DNA of 60,955 nucleotides, from positions 1 to 60,955 of the forward strand of contig CAZSDV010000004.1 in the NCBI GenBank assembly GCA_964605715.1, given 5' to 3'. Below are positions 9,101-18,020 of this stretch, one piece after another; position 1 is the stretch's first letter; each line of letters starts with the position of its first letter. The translations under genes were made by a program, and so were the position numbers. The DNA is from JAPUME01 sp964605715 (GTDB lineage Bacteria; Acidobacteriota; Terriglobia; UBA7540; JAPUME01). The notes beneath the pieces were generated by a model, which saw only the letters and a program-made list of their open reading frames with translations, did no database searches and was not told where the DNA came from.

Positions 9101-9484
9101 ATGAGTAAAGACAAGGACAGTACTGGGATTATCCTATTCGCACATGGAAGTAGCATCAAAGATGCAAACCGCTCCGTGGAAAATCTGGCCACGGAAGTCC
9201 GCAAGGCAGGTCCTTACAATTACGTGAGCACGGCATTTCTAGAACTTGCCAGTCCCAACCTCTCGACTGCACTCGATAGGGCTTTAAGGGCTAGATTAAA
9301 AAAAATCATCATAATCCCTTACTTTCTTACCTTGGGAGTCCACCTACAACAAGATCTTCCTCGATTAGTTAGTGAAGAGCGGGATCGCAATCCAGGCCTT
9401 GAAATCGTTGTTACCAAGCCCCTTGCAGGCCACCCTCTGATTGCCTCCGTCATTCTTGAGCGTGCCTGTGAGATAAACTCCTGA
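9101..9484 (+). CDS. Short CbiX/SirB-type chelatase
   Basis: A 127-residue single-domain protein starting ILFAHGSSIKDAN, with the metal-binding histidine of the CbiX/SirB family in FAHGS, a TAFLELASPNL strand-helix (the glutamate helps bind metal) and IIIIPYFLTLGVHLQQDLP carrying a second histidine. Half-size CbiX proteins of about 120-145 residues form dimers and insert cobalt or iron into sirohydrochlorin. Here no other tetrapyrrole gene is adjacent, so cobalt versus iron versus nickel cannot be decided. The C-terminal GHPLIASVILER helix is typical. Confidence 0.82.
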   Translation: MSKDKDSTGIILFAHGSSIKDANRSVENLATEVRKAGPYNYVSTAFLELASPNLSTALDRALRARLKKIIIIPYFLTLGVHLQQDLPRLVSEERDRNPGLEIVVTKPLAGHPLIASVILERACEINS

Positions 9485-9613
9485 CAAACCGCCTTCCCCT
9501 TAAAACCCATTTGATGCTTTGGCCAGGCACCAATCATTACTCAAAAACCAGAGCATTCTTTCATCATCATTGTATGGCTGCTGGGCGGGATATTAAGCCT
9601 GATCCCAGTGAGG

Positions 9614-11122
9614 TTAATGCTTGCGGGTAGAAGTTGAAAGGAGTGCAGGTTTCAGCGTCCAGGCTTGCAGATTTCCAAGTGCCATCAGATTGGATCCAGA
9701 AAAATTTTCTGGAAAAATTACCCATTCCCAAAGATGTGGATCATTATCCGCAACGTAACGTTTTGTGGCAAGAATAGCAGGAGAGATTTGAACTACATCC
9801 GGAATATTCCTACCGTCGAGCAGAAGGCGAGTCATCCCCGCCGCCGCTGCCAAGTAGGAATCCGGCGGACATGGTGTACTGCCAAACCAAATTACCGAAG
9901 GAATCTTATTCGATTTTCGTAATGAGGCTTCCACCCTAAGAACCGTGCGGAAAAACTGATCCCAGGGAATGTCCTGAAGACCTCTTAGTTGAGGAGCTGG
10001 AGTTGAAGGTCCAAGGGGTGTCCCTGATAGAGTGATCGGTGTATTACTCCTATCTGATATCTGTTGGGCCAGGTAAAAGGTTATCAAAGAAAACACTTCA
10101 CTCGGTGCCAAGGTATAACCAGAATACACCTGGAAAGAAATTTCAGAATCGACCTGACCAGCAATTTCAGCCAGTTCCTGGCGACTATACACACGCTTTT
10201 GGGCAGTGTCTCGATAAAGCTGAGCCGCATCAGAAGCCGTAATGAACTTTACACGCGGAAATCTTGCCATGTATTCCACTAGCATCTCAAAGTGACGAAA
10301 AGTGGCCTCTGAATCCTCTGTCGACAACATGGCAGGTAATTCCCATTCAGCAGGTGGAGGATTGGCACCATTGGCAAAATTTACCTGATCCCAGAATTCT
10401 TTGTGTACAAACTCACAAGGATGGTAATGCATAGAAATGATTCCCCCGCCTTCGGCTAATCGTCGCTCATAAAGAGAGAAAAATTTATTCTTCCCTTCCT
10501 GCAGGTTTGAGAAATCTTCATTGGGCCGAATTGAACCATCCATCTCCGACTCCAATATGTTTAGGATCCCGCCAAAATAGAAAGGTTTGCCGTTCAAGCG
10601 GATATGTGGCAATGCACTCATGTATACGGGTGAACCCCATTTGCGTAAACCACCGTAGATCTGAGGTGCCCACGAAGAGCCAGGTTGGCTAAAAGCTGTC
10701 GGGCGTGCGCCGAACATCCTTCGCAGGAACTCCATCCCGGACCGCTCACGGCGATTAAATTCAGCCACACCTTCTTCCCATCCCAATGAATCTAAGTACT
10801 CAGCAACCGTGGGATGCTGAGAATGGAAGTTCGTGTGATAGCCAATCTCATGCTGGGAAAGGGCGGCGATCACGTCCGTGCGGTTACTCCGTTTGTACAA
10901 CCGAGCAACCTCACCCACCACTTTAAAGGTCGCCCGGATTTCCTTGTCCTTTAGGAAAATGGCTATCCGCTTAGTAGCATTCACGCTTTGAGGAAGAATA
11001 TAGTCTTCTGTGTCGAAGCAAAGAGCAACGTAAACGGTTGGGCCTACTCGTTGAGCCCTAAGATTTACGGCACCACCGAGCAGTGCGACCACCACAACCC
11101 CATTGAACACCCAGAGAAACAC
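9614..11122 (-). CDS. Secreted NodB-like polysaccharide deacetylase (5' end at assembly gap)
   Basis: About 500 residues reading out of the gap at 11128. A hydrophobic stretch (VVVVALLGGAVNLRAQ) looks like a signal peptide, so the protein is probably periplasmic or surface exposed. The NodB-like part has the metal-binding start LCFDTEDY, ATFKVVGEVA and the histidine pair in GYHTNFHSQHPT, followed by later SMHYHP. The C-terminal 170 residues form a region I do not recognise. It should remove acetyl groups from a polysaccharide or peptidoglycan. The frame stays open to the gap, so the true start could lie within or beyond it; GTG 11122 is the first visible start codon. Confidence 0.72.
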   Translation of the reverse strand: MFLWVFNGVVVVALLGGAVNLRAQRVGPTVYVALCFDTEDYILPQSVNATKRIAIFLKDKEIRATFKVVGEVARLYKRSNRTDVIAALSQHEIGYHTNFHSQHPTVAEYLDSLGWEEGVAEFNRRERSGMEFLRRMFGARPTAFSQPGSSWAPQIYGGLRKWGSPVYMSALPHIRLNGKPFYFGGILNILESEMDGSIRPNEDFSNLQEGKNKFFSLYERRLAEGGGIISMHYHPCEFVHKEFWDQVNFANGANPPPAEWELPAMLSTEDSEATFRHFEMLVEYMARFPRVKFITASDAAQLYRDTAQKRVYSRQELAEIAGQVDSEISFQVYSGYTLAPSEVFSLITFYLAQQISDRSNTPITLSGTPLGPSTPAPQLRGLQDIPWDQFFRTVLRVEASLRKSNKIPSVIWFGSTPCPPDSYLAAAAGMTRLLLDGRNIPDVVQISPAILATKRYVADNDPHLWEWVIFPENFSGSNLMALGNLQAWTLKPALLSTSTRKH

Positions 11123-11127
11123 TCTCC

Positions 11128-11137
11128 NNNNNNNNNN
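11128..11137. other. Assembly gap of 10 N
   Basis: Ten N separate the 5' end of the deacetylase gene (minus) from the upstream region of the MFS gene (plus). The divergent promoter region therefore cannot be read reliably. An open frame that runs through the gap on the plus strand from 10988 is an artefact of opposite-strand coding. Confidence 0.99.
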
Positions 11138-11287
11138 GCAGCCCCCAAACTCAACCTAACGTCGTTTCGATACTTATACATATTATCATTAGAACCCGTT
11201 CCGCCAATACTAAAGCCATCAGGTGTATTTCGAAAGGATACTCACCATAATCAGCATCCCGGCAACCCCATGGTAGAATTCCCAACA

Positions 11288-12655
11288 ATGGCAACCCAGG
11301 CCCCCCTTAGCCCACTTGATAAAACTCCACTGGAGAGCAATACCCACCTCCGGATTGGCTATTTCCGTTTGTTGAAGTACAACATCAACTTCCGTCGCCT
11401 TTGGGCAGGCCAGTTAATCAGTGGAATTGGCGACTGGTTTTATACCCTGGCACTTTATGACCTCCTGTACCAGCTTACTGGTTCTGGAAAAATCATTGGG
11501 TTGGCCATCATTCTCCAGTCCGTACCATGGTTCGTCATGACGCCTATAGCAGGTTTAATTACAGACCGTTTTCCACGGCGACAGGTAATGATAGTAACCG
11601 ATCTTGCACGGGCTGGAATTGTTCTAGGATTACTTTTAATTGAAACAAGGGGAGATCTTTGGCTGGTTTATATACTCCTTGGATTAGAAGTGAGTCTCGC
11701 GTCACTTTTTGAACCGGCACGAAATTCGATAATGCCTGATCTGGTTGAGAAGCGGGAACTCATGGCTGCAAATGCCCTTGTTTCCGCTACATGGTCACTG
11801 ACTCTCGCCATAGGCATGGCGCTGGGAGGTTTGGTTACTGCCACACTCGGACGTGAGGTAACGTTTTTGGTTAATTCAGGATCATTCCTGATCTCAGCGG
11901 TTCTGATTGGACGAATCCTGGTTTCAGAGTCACACTTTTCTCCGGCGAATACTCTGCCTAGACATGTGCCCGGCACAAGTAAAAATCAAAGCTGGGAGGG
12001 AAGCTCGGAACCGCCTCCACTTCCCTCTTTTCACGAGGGGCTACGTTACCTCAGATTACATTCTAAGGTTTTTGCTATCCTTCTGGCCAAAACTGGCCTT
12101 GGTGTAGGTGGCGGCATGCTTCTGGTGCTAGTGTTCTTCGGGCAAGAGATTTTTCTTATAGGAGATTCTGGTGTTCTCGGAACTGCCCTCCTATTTGCGG
12201 CCCGGGGGATCGGTACGTTAATTGGTCCATTGGTTGGAGAAGTTATTGTTCGTGGACGTCCGCGGTTGATACGCCCAACGATTGCCATTGGCTTCTTTCT
12301 TGCAGCTTTCGGCTACTTGGCCCTGAGCTACGCTCCCAACCTCTTCATTGCAGCCCTGGTCCTCATGCTCGGTCACATGGGAAGCAGTAATATTTGGGTA
12401 ATGTCAACTGCCCTACTCCAACTCTCAGTCCCCACAAAGCTTCGTGGCCGCATCTTTTCCATCGACATGGGATTGCACACACTCGCAACCTCCATCTCCA
12501 CTTTCCTGCTTGGAAAAGGTCACGACGAGTGGGGTCTCTCTCCACGTGCCATGGCCGCAATTGTGGGATTTGCGCTCCTTATTCCCGCAATTCTTTGGAC
12601 CCTGCGTCTTTTTGTTATCGAAAAAAAAATAAAAAGGAAAAGTAAAGGAAAATAG
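11288..12655 (+). CDS. MFS transporter (EntS/MFS_3-like exporter)
   Basis: About 455 residues with roughly twelve membrane segments. The first helix region has FRRLWAGQLISGIGDWFYTLAL, the typical opening of the MFS_3 / DHA3 exporters such as EntS. The loop DRFPRRQVM between helices 2 and 3 is the MFS signature, and the NSIMPDLVEKRELMAANAL segment is common in this subfamily. The tail KKIKRKSKGK is cytosolic. Start may be ATG 11288 or ATG 11270; both lack a clear ribosome site. Substrate is unknown; siderophores and drugs are usual for relatives. It is divergent from the deacetylase. Confidence 0.82.
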   Translation: MATQAPLSPLDKTPLESNTHLRIGYFRLLKYNINFRRLWAGQLISGIGDWFYTLALYDLLYQLTGSGKIIGLAIILQSVPWFVMTPIAGLITDRFPRRQVMIVTDLARAGIVLGLLLIETRGDLWLVYILLGLEVSLASLFEPARNSIMPDLVEKRELMAANALVSATWSLTLAIGMALGGLVTATLGREVTFLVNSGSFLISAVLIGRILVSESHFSPANTLPRHVPGTSKNQSWEGSSEPPPLPSFHEGLRYLRLHSKVFAILLAKTGLGVGGGMLLVLVFFGQEIFLIGDSGVLGTALLFAARGIGTLIGPLVGEVIVRGRPRLIRPTIAIGFFLAAFGYLALSYAPNLFIAALVLMLGHMGSSNIWVMSTALLQLSVPTKLRGRIFSIDMGLHTLATSISTFLLGKGHDEWGLSPRAMAAIVGFALLIPAILWTLRLFVIEKKIKRKSKGK

Positions 12656-13060
12656 AAGCTCTCATACTTCAGATATCAGGCAAGGAATAATATTTCGTTT
12701 GCAAATCAATACTTAGCTAGTTTATTAGGTCAATTCGTCACTTACGTTAACTCAGCAACGTATGAAAATAAGAAATTTATTTTTCTTTCTCCAAAAAAAC
12801 ATGGGTTCCCAGGCCAGACACTGGCAGCCTCTTGCAATGCCCCACGCCGACCCAACTACTTTTAGAAGGGCAGCATTGACTTGCCTTGTAAGCCGAACTA
12901 GGATACCCAGGCTAGGTTGGAAGTCTTTATATGACTGGTAAGAGCGTTTCTTATTCTGGAAGAACTACAGGATGGCTGAGATGCTAAAAAGAGGGCTATT
13001 GGCGAATGATCTTCTCATTAGGGCAGAGTGAAAATTAGCGATAACAGCTTAAGGAGAGCC
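12656..13060. other. Intergenic region, about 405 bases, nothing recognised
   Basis: Between the MFS gene and the GMC oxidoreductase on the same strand. The first 150 bases are AT rich. I see no tRNA, no repeat, and no strong terminator. The last bases contain the AAGGAGAGCC that serves as ribosome binding site for the oxidoreductase. A 19-codon frame just upstream of it is too short to call. Confidence 0.6.
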
Positions 13061-14737
13061 ATGAACTTAAAAAAAACATACGACGCCATCGTGGTTGGAA
13101 CCGGTGCTGCAGGAGGCTGGGCAGCCAAGGAATTATCTGAAAAAGGTATGGAAATCCTGGTTTTAGAAGCTGGCCCGAAGTTGGACATGGCAAAAGATTT
13201 ATCCACTCATGTCTGGCCCTACGAAACAAAATACCGAGGCTTTGACCGGCCTGGGGAGCGAGAACGAACCTACCCGAAGCAGTGGACGGCAGGGGAGTAC
13301 TCTAAGATTTTTTATGTTAAGGATGCAGAGCATCCTTATACCACTGCGAAAGGAAAACCTTTCCGATGGGTTCGAAAACGAGCCGTAGGAGGGAAAATCC
13401 TCCATTGGGGTCGTGAGGTTCGCCGGCTAAGTGATATAGATTTTCGAGCTGCTGACCATGACGGCTACGGAGAAAATTGGCCGATTCGCTATGCTGAGAT
13501 GGCACCCTACTACGACAAGGTGGAGAGTTTTGTTGGTGTCGCCTCTGAGAAAGTCAATCTTCCTCACTGGCCAGATGGAAAATTTATTCCACCAATGGCC
13601 CTGAACTGTGGAGAAAAAATCATCCAGAAGATTGCCCCAAAAGTGGGAATGCGAGTGGCAAATAAGCGGGCAGCAATGCGTACTAAAAGCATTCATGGCC
13701 TAGGGCAATGCCACTATTGTGGCGGTTGTGGGCGAGGCTGTGCCGTTGGGGGCCATTGGAATTCTATCTCTGACACCTTGCCGGCAGCCATGAAGACAGG
13801 CCGGATGACACTGCGGACAAATTCTGTAGTACGGGAAGTATTGGTTGATGAGAATGGAAAGGCACGAGGCGTTGCCTTTGTAGATCGGTTGACGAAGAAA
13901 GACTATGAAGTGCGAAGTCGAGCAGTAGTTCTGGGTGCATCAGGCCTGGAATCACCCCGGATCATGCTCAACTCTATTTCCCGCATCTGGCCGAATGGTA
14001 TTGCTAATTCAAATGGCGTGCTGGGGCATTACTTAATGGACAACTTTGGAGGCCCAAGAGTCAGCGCCTTTCTCCCAGAATTAGTTGGGGGCGAGGTAGT
14101 CAACGCGGATGGTAAATCAGCAGGCATAGATATCATACCTTATCGAAATATCACGGACCGTCACCCTAAGTTTATCCGTTCTTATGTGCACGAAGGGGGT
14201 AGCGGCCCGCGAATGTCCCCTGGATACGCCCAGAGGCTTTCAGGCTTCGGGCCAGGGTTTAAGAGCCGCGTCCGGCGCAATTACCCGGCAACAATTACTT
14301 TCAATACCCGAGCTGAAATGCTGGCGCGTTGGGAAAACTTTGTCGAGATTGACAAAAATGTTAAAGACGCATGGGGTATCCCTGTCCCAAGGATTCACTG
14401 CCAATTCAGCGATAATGAACGCGAAATGGCCAAGGATGCATTAGAAAACCTCAAGGAATTGTTCCATGCAGCACGGGCAGAAATATACTTTGAGAGGGGC
14501 ACAATGAGAGCCCCCGGCTCAATGATCCACGAAATGGGTGCTTGTCGTATGGGGGAAGATTCCAGGAAAAGCGTCCTTAACAAATTCAATCAAACCCATG
14601 ACGTACCCAACTTGTTCGTTGTGGATGGAAGTTCGTTTGTTACCTCCGGCGGTTATGGGCCCACCCTAACAATCGGAGCTTTATCAGCTCGAGCTTGCGA
14701 CTACTTGGTGGAGGAGTACAAGAGGGGAAACTTATAA
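13061..14737 (+). CDS. GMC family oxidoreductase with cysteine cluster
   Basis: 558 residues starting at ATG 13061, set by GGAGA five bases upstream. The FAD-binding AIVVGTGAAGGWAAKEL is at residues 9-25, ending strand 2 with VLEAGP. At 217, 220, 223 and 227 sit four cysteines in CHYCGGCGRGC. The C-terminus has HEMGACRMG, then VVDGSSF and NLF, as in the GMC_oxred_C domain. Relatives are FAD subunits of gluconate, glucose or fructose dehydrogenases, which oxidise sugar or polyol substrates with help from a small subunit. No such small subunit or cytochrome is adjacent, and no signal peptide is visible. Substrate unknown. Confidence 0.85.
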   Translation: MNLKKTYDAIVVGTGAAGGWAAKELSEKGMEILVLEAGPKLDMAKDLSTHVWPYETKYRGFDRPGERERTYPKQWTAGEYSKIFYVKDAEHPYTTAKGKPFRWVRKRAVGGKILHWGREVRRLSDIDFRAADHDGYGENWPIRYAEMAPYYDKVESFVGVASEKVNLPHWPDGKFIPPMALNCGEKIIQKIAPKVGMRVANKRAAMRTKSIHGLGQCHYCGGCGRGCAVGGHWNSISDTLPAAMKTGRMTLRTNSVVREVLVDENGKARGVAFVDRLTKKDYEVRSRAVVLGASGLESPRIMLNSISRIWPNGIANSNGVLGHYLMDNFGGPRVSAFLPELVGGEVVNADGKSAGIDIIPYRNITDRHPKFIRSYVHEGGSGPRMSPGYAQRLSGFGPGFKSRVRRNYPATITFNTRAEMLARWENFVEIDKNVKDAWGIPVPRIHCQFSDNEREMAKDALENLKELFHAARAEIYFERGTMRAPGSMIHEMGACRMGEDSRKSVLNKFNQTHDVPNLFVVDGSSFVTSGGYGPTLTIGALSARACDYLVEEYKRGNL

Positions 14738-14739
14738 CA

Positions 14740-14765
14740 AAAGGGAGTCCGGTAGGAGGCCCTTT
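14740..14765 (-). terminator. Possible terminator between convergent genes
   Basis: AAAGGG (14740-14745) pairs with CCCTTT (14760-14765). Read on the minus strand the stem is followed by TTGTTAT, so it could stop transcription of the small gene ending at 14827. On the plus strand no T run follows. The stem is short, so this is tentative. Confidence 0.35.
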
Positions 14766-14826
14766 GGAAAATTAATAGGGTGTTTATTTTTCGGCTCGCT
14801 CTGCTAGGAAACATTCAACCCGATTG

Positions 14827-15186
14827 CTAATTTTTTGGGGCACCAAGTTCTGATGCCAACTCCACCAGGCACTTTCCATCTAGCCAGAGAGGGGTTGACC
14901 CACTCCCTCCAGCTTCCAGGGTCCGCCTGAGAAAGCATGCCGCAATATCAACTACTTCCTGGTCGTTTAGGCTCTTGCCTGCAAACTCACTGAATTCCAC
15001 GATCCCCGCGTGAGATACTGCCACGGTGATTTCTTCTTCGCCAACCTGAAAAATACAATCCAAAGCATCAGTCCCACGAGTGGCAATGGCCGGAGCTAGC
15101 CGTAGGAAGCGACACTGAACTGGGGCATCCTGAAACTGGGAATTCACCTGAAAATCCTCTAATGTTACTAACATGGAGTGGGGCAT
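14827..15186 (-). CDS. Hypothetical protein
   Basis: A 119-residue soluble protein with strong AAAGGAGGGG directly in front of ATG 15186 (a second ATG at 15174 has better spacing). I do not recognise it. The composition is protein-like: alternating strands (VQCRFLRLAPAIA, LDCIFQVGEEEITVAVS) and a helix near VVDIAACFLRRTLEAG. It lies 97 bases downstream of the 47-residue zinc-ribbon gene on the same strand, and both may form one transcript. There are no overlapping genes on the other strand, which supports real coding. Confidence 0.6.
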   Translation of the reverse strand: MPHSMLVTLEDFQVNSQFQDAPVQCRFLRLAPAIATRGTDALDCIFQVGEEEITVAVSHAGIVEFSEFAGKSLNDQEVVDIAACFLRRTLEAGGSGSTPLWLDGKCLVELASELGAPKN

Positions 15187-15283
15187 CCCCTCCTTTAATT
15201 CAACATCAAACGTCTGGTCAATAAGCAGAGTTAACGGGCAAGGCTGAGCTTAAGAATTAAGCCTCTTAGTGACTTCGATCATC

Positions 15284-15427
15284 TCATGCCTCATCGATGC
15301 GATATTCATCGGTGAAAACAACGTAAAAGGTCAGGTCGCAAGTTTCGCAATACCAATCCCGATCATCCTGCTGACGAGGTTGAGAGCTGCAGTAAGGACA
15401 GTGCTTTATCTCTAGCATCACAATCAT
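15284..15427 (-). CDS. 47-residue zinc-ribbon protein
   Basis: A very short frame from ATG 15427 (or ATG 15418) to TGA at 15284-15286. The peptide has IKHCPYCSSQ, then DWYCETCDLTFYVVF, i.e. two CxxC knuckles 17-18 residues apart, an aromatic residue before the second knuckle and an acidic tail. This is the layout of a minimal zinc ribbon. The upstream region has no strong Shine-Dalgarno, which lowers confidence. It precedes the 119-residue hypothetical gene on the same strand. Function is unknown. Confidence 0.55.
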   Translation of the reverse strand: MIVMLEIKHCPYCSSQPRQQDDRDWYCETCDLTFYVVFTDEYRIDEA

Positions 15428-15696
15428 TATAGACGCAAGAAGCCCCAAGGCCAAAGAAGAGGTTTAACCGGAGATCTTAATCCCCTAAGAGACTAAATCC
15501 TAAAATATCTCCTAAAGCATGCTGGAACGCGAAATACACCTAAAGAAGCAGGTAGGTCACTCTGTGATATGATGAGTTGCGGGTAAGATTGCCCGCTGAT
15601 TATTCTAGATCCTTGCTTCACTGGTTTTTAAAGTTGGGGGTCGCGCCGACTTTCTGGAAAAACCATCTACCCATTATAATACTAGGGATAATCGGA

Positions 15697-16962
15697 ATGG
15701 AGCGATTAGACTATAAGCAGAACCGCCTGAGTTGGGAAGGGCACGATCTCTCTCACCTTGGGAGCCGATTCGGAACTCCCGCCTACGTCTACAGCCGACG
15801 ACGAATAGAGGAAAATTACCGGTGTCTTGACCAAGCTTTTGCCAGCATTCCTCACCTTATCTGTTACTCCGTAAAGGCAAACTCCAACTTGAAAATCATA
15901 TCCTTGCTCCTCAAAATGGGAGCAGGAGCAGATATAGTTTCCGGTGGGGAGCTCGAACGAGTGCTGCAGGTGGGTGGGGACCCAACTCGAGTTGCCTTCT
16001 CTGGTGTTGGGAAAACCATCGAAGAAATTAACGATGGACTAAGATCAAATCTTTTGATGTTCAACGTTGAGTCGAAAGAGGAACTTGACCTCATCGAAAA
16101 ACAGGCTCAGGCGTTGGGTAAAATTGCTCCCATAGCAGTTCGTATCAACCCTAACGTGGAGGCGAAAACTCATCCCTACGTCCAGACAGGACAAACTTCA
16201 CATAAGTTCGGTGTATGTCCTGCAGAAGCCGAAGGACTTTACCGTCGAGCTGCAGCCTCACCGCATATTGAAATTCGGGGCGTGGCCTGTCACATCGGAT
16301 CTCAGATTCTCGATGTGCATCCGTTTCTCCAAGCCTTTGATGAAATCCGCGCTATCGCCGATAAGCTTCGCAGAGATGAGATTAAAGTAATGAATCTCGA
16401 TTTAGGTGGAGGATTGGGAATTAATTATGGAAAAAGTAGAGAACTAGACCTAGGCACCCTGTCTAAGAGGCTAGTCTCTCGGCTTCGTGGTACACCCTAC
16501 CAACTAGTACTTGAACCGGGACGGGCACTTGTAGGTGATGCAGGCTTGTTATTCGCACGTGTGCTCTACGTAAAACGGGACCCACAGAAAACCAACAAAG
16601 GCTTTATCGTTCTGGATGCAGGAATGAACGACTTAATTCGCCCGGCCCTTTACAACTCTTACCACAAAATCCTTCCCGTTCGGAAAGGCCCAGGGGAAAA
16701 GTTCCTTGCCGACGTGGTTGGCCCAATCTGTGAAACAGGTGATTTTCTTGGTCAGGAGCGGGAGATGCAAGGGGTAAAACCAGGAGATCTAATGGCAATT
16801 CTTACAACGGGAGCTTACGGTTACACTCTCGCCTCAAACTACAATACTCGCCCTCGTCCGGCCGAAGTACTTTTAAGTGGTGAACATGCAGAATTGATCC
16901 GCTCGCGGGAAACCGTCGAAGACATATTTCGCACTGAAGTTTTTGATCTCAGGAAGTCTTAA
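15697..16962 (+). CDS. lysA: Diaminopimelate decarboxylase
   Basis: 421 residues from ATG 15697. This PLP enzyme decarboxylates meso-diaminopimelate to lysine, the last step of lysine synthesis. Marks: TPAYVYSRRRIEENY at the start, the PLP lysine in CYSVKANSN (K60), GGELER, HIGSQI, the glycine-rich LDLGGGLGINY, EPGRALV and the active-site cysteine in GPICETGD. Length matches the family. Starting at 15577 would add 40 residues that look non-coding. The last 14 bases overlap the end of nadK on the other strand, so the two transcripts converge with overlap. Confidence 0.95.
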   Translation: MERLDYKQNRLSWEGHDLSHLGSRFGTPAYVYSRRRIEENYRCLDQAFASIPHLICYSVKANSNLKIISLLLKMGAGADIVSGGELERVLQVGGDPTRVAFSGVGKTIEEINDGLRSNLLMFNVESKEELDLIEKQAQALGKIAPIAVRINPNVEAKTHPYVQTGQTSHKFGVCPAEAEGLYRRAAASPHIEIRGVACHIGSQILDVHPFLQAFDEIRAIADKLRRDEIKVMNLDLGGGLGINYGKSRELDLGTLSKRLVSRLRGTPYQLVLEPGRALVGDAGLLFARVLYVKRDPQKTNKGFIVLDAGMNDLIRPALYNSYHKILPVRKGPGEKFLADVVGPICETGDFLGQEREMQGVKPGDLMAILTTGAYGYTLASNYNTRPRPAEVLLSGEHAELIRSRETVEDIFRTEVFDLRKS

Positions 16963-17830
16963 GGCCCACCTTACCACCCCATTTTAGTTTTTGCCGCAAC
17001 ACATCGAAATAAGTCTGGTAGGGCGGAACTATCAAGTCCACTGAATGCTCCGATTTATATACGCGAACCGTGTCATCCGTGTGCAACGCGATCCCTACTT
17101 GTCCATCCACAGTCAGGAAAACAGATTCTCGAGGGGTCTTAATTGTCGCCTCAATTTTAACTGAGTCAGGGACAATTAGAGGTCGATTGCTCAGTGTGTG
17201 TGCACAAATGGGAGTAATCAAAAGGGCGTCCACTGCAGGCACTACCACTGGACCTCCTGCTGCTAGGGAATAGGCAGTTGAGCCCGTCGGGGTAGATAAA
17301 ATTAAGCCATCCGCACGATAGGAAGCAACATATCCTCCGTCAATCGCAATGTCAAAATCGAGAATCCGCGCAATTGCCGCCTTGTTCAACACCACATCAT
17401 TCAAGGCACGGAATTGGGAAATGGTTTCCCCTGACCGTATAACATCAGCCTGCACCTGTGTTCGGCAATCGCGCTTGACCTTTCCGGCCAAGGCTTCCTC
17501 AAGGACAACGTACATCTCTTCCAGGGCCGTTCCAGTCAAAAAACCTAGAGCACCGAGGTTAATCGCCAGAATTGGAACTTTCTTCTTGTCGATCACACGT
17601 GCGGCGGCTAGCAACGTACCATCTCCACCAAGAACCAAAATCATATCCACCTGAGAAGGAAGTTCGTTTCGGCTAACGCCTTGGTCCGAAATATCGAGCA
17701 TTGAACTGGTTTCCCGATCAATGAGCACCTTTACGTTGTGTTTCCCGAGCCAGGAAATTAGAGGTGTAACTACCCCCCGGATCTCAGCCTTTTTTGGTTT
17801 GGAAATAATACCAATTGTACGAATGAGCAT
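16949..17830 (-). CDS. nadK: NAD kinase
   Basis: 293 residues; phosphorylates NAD to NADP. The defining GGDGTLLAAAR motif is at residues 68 onward, followed by INLGALGFLT, NDVVLNK and the ADGLILSTPTGSTAYSLAAG block that forms the active site. A C-terminal TVDGQVG strand is also typical. The ATG at 17830 has no Shine-Dalgarno, but TAAAAT lies 12 bases upstream (17843-17848), so it may have a very short leader. It ends the minus-strand run xseB-ispA-tlyA-nadK, a common bacterial gene neighbourhood. Confidence 0.95.
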   Translation of the reverse strand: MLIRTIGIISKPKKAEIRGVVTPLISWLGKHNVKVLIDRETSSMLDISDQGVSRNELPSQVDMILVLGGDGTLLAAARVIDKKKVPILAINLGALGFLTGTALEEMYVVLEEALAGKVKRDCRTQVQADVIRSGETISQFRALNDVVLNKAAIARILDFDIAIDGGYVASYRADGLILSTPTGSTAYSLAAGGPVVVPAVDALLITPICAHTLSNRPLIVPDSVKIEATIKTPRESVFLTVDGQVGIALHTDDTVRVYKSEHSVDLIVPPYQTYFDVLRQKLKWGGKVGLKTS

Positions 17831-17951
17831 AGCACTCTCAGGATTTTAATAGAAACAAACTTAGCCGGTAACCAATCTGAACTTTTTTCCACTGCAGAAA
17901 TCAAGAACAGTACTTGAGGACACCAAAAAATAGTTCGTTAATCTGAAGGGA

Positions 17952-17978
17952 AGCTGGTTAACACAATCCCAACCAGCT
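17952..17978. other. Inverted repeat between tlyA and nadK
   Basis: A perfect 8-base inverted repeat, AGCTGGTT (17952-17959) and AACCAGCT (17971-17978), with an 11-base loop. It lies 42 bases downstream of the tlyA stop on the minus strand. No strong T run follows on that strand, so it may be a weak terminator, a processing hairpin or an operator. Confidence 0.4.
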
Positions 17979-18020
17979 AAAATGCGCCACTTCAGAAGCC
18001 ACTATATTTACCGGAATATC

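Noticed and set aside
10988..11287. Open frame extending the MFS protein upstream through the gap
   Set aside because: It lies opposite the 5' end of the deacetylase and crosses the N run; the MFS protein begins naturally at 11270 or 11288.
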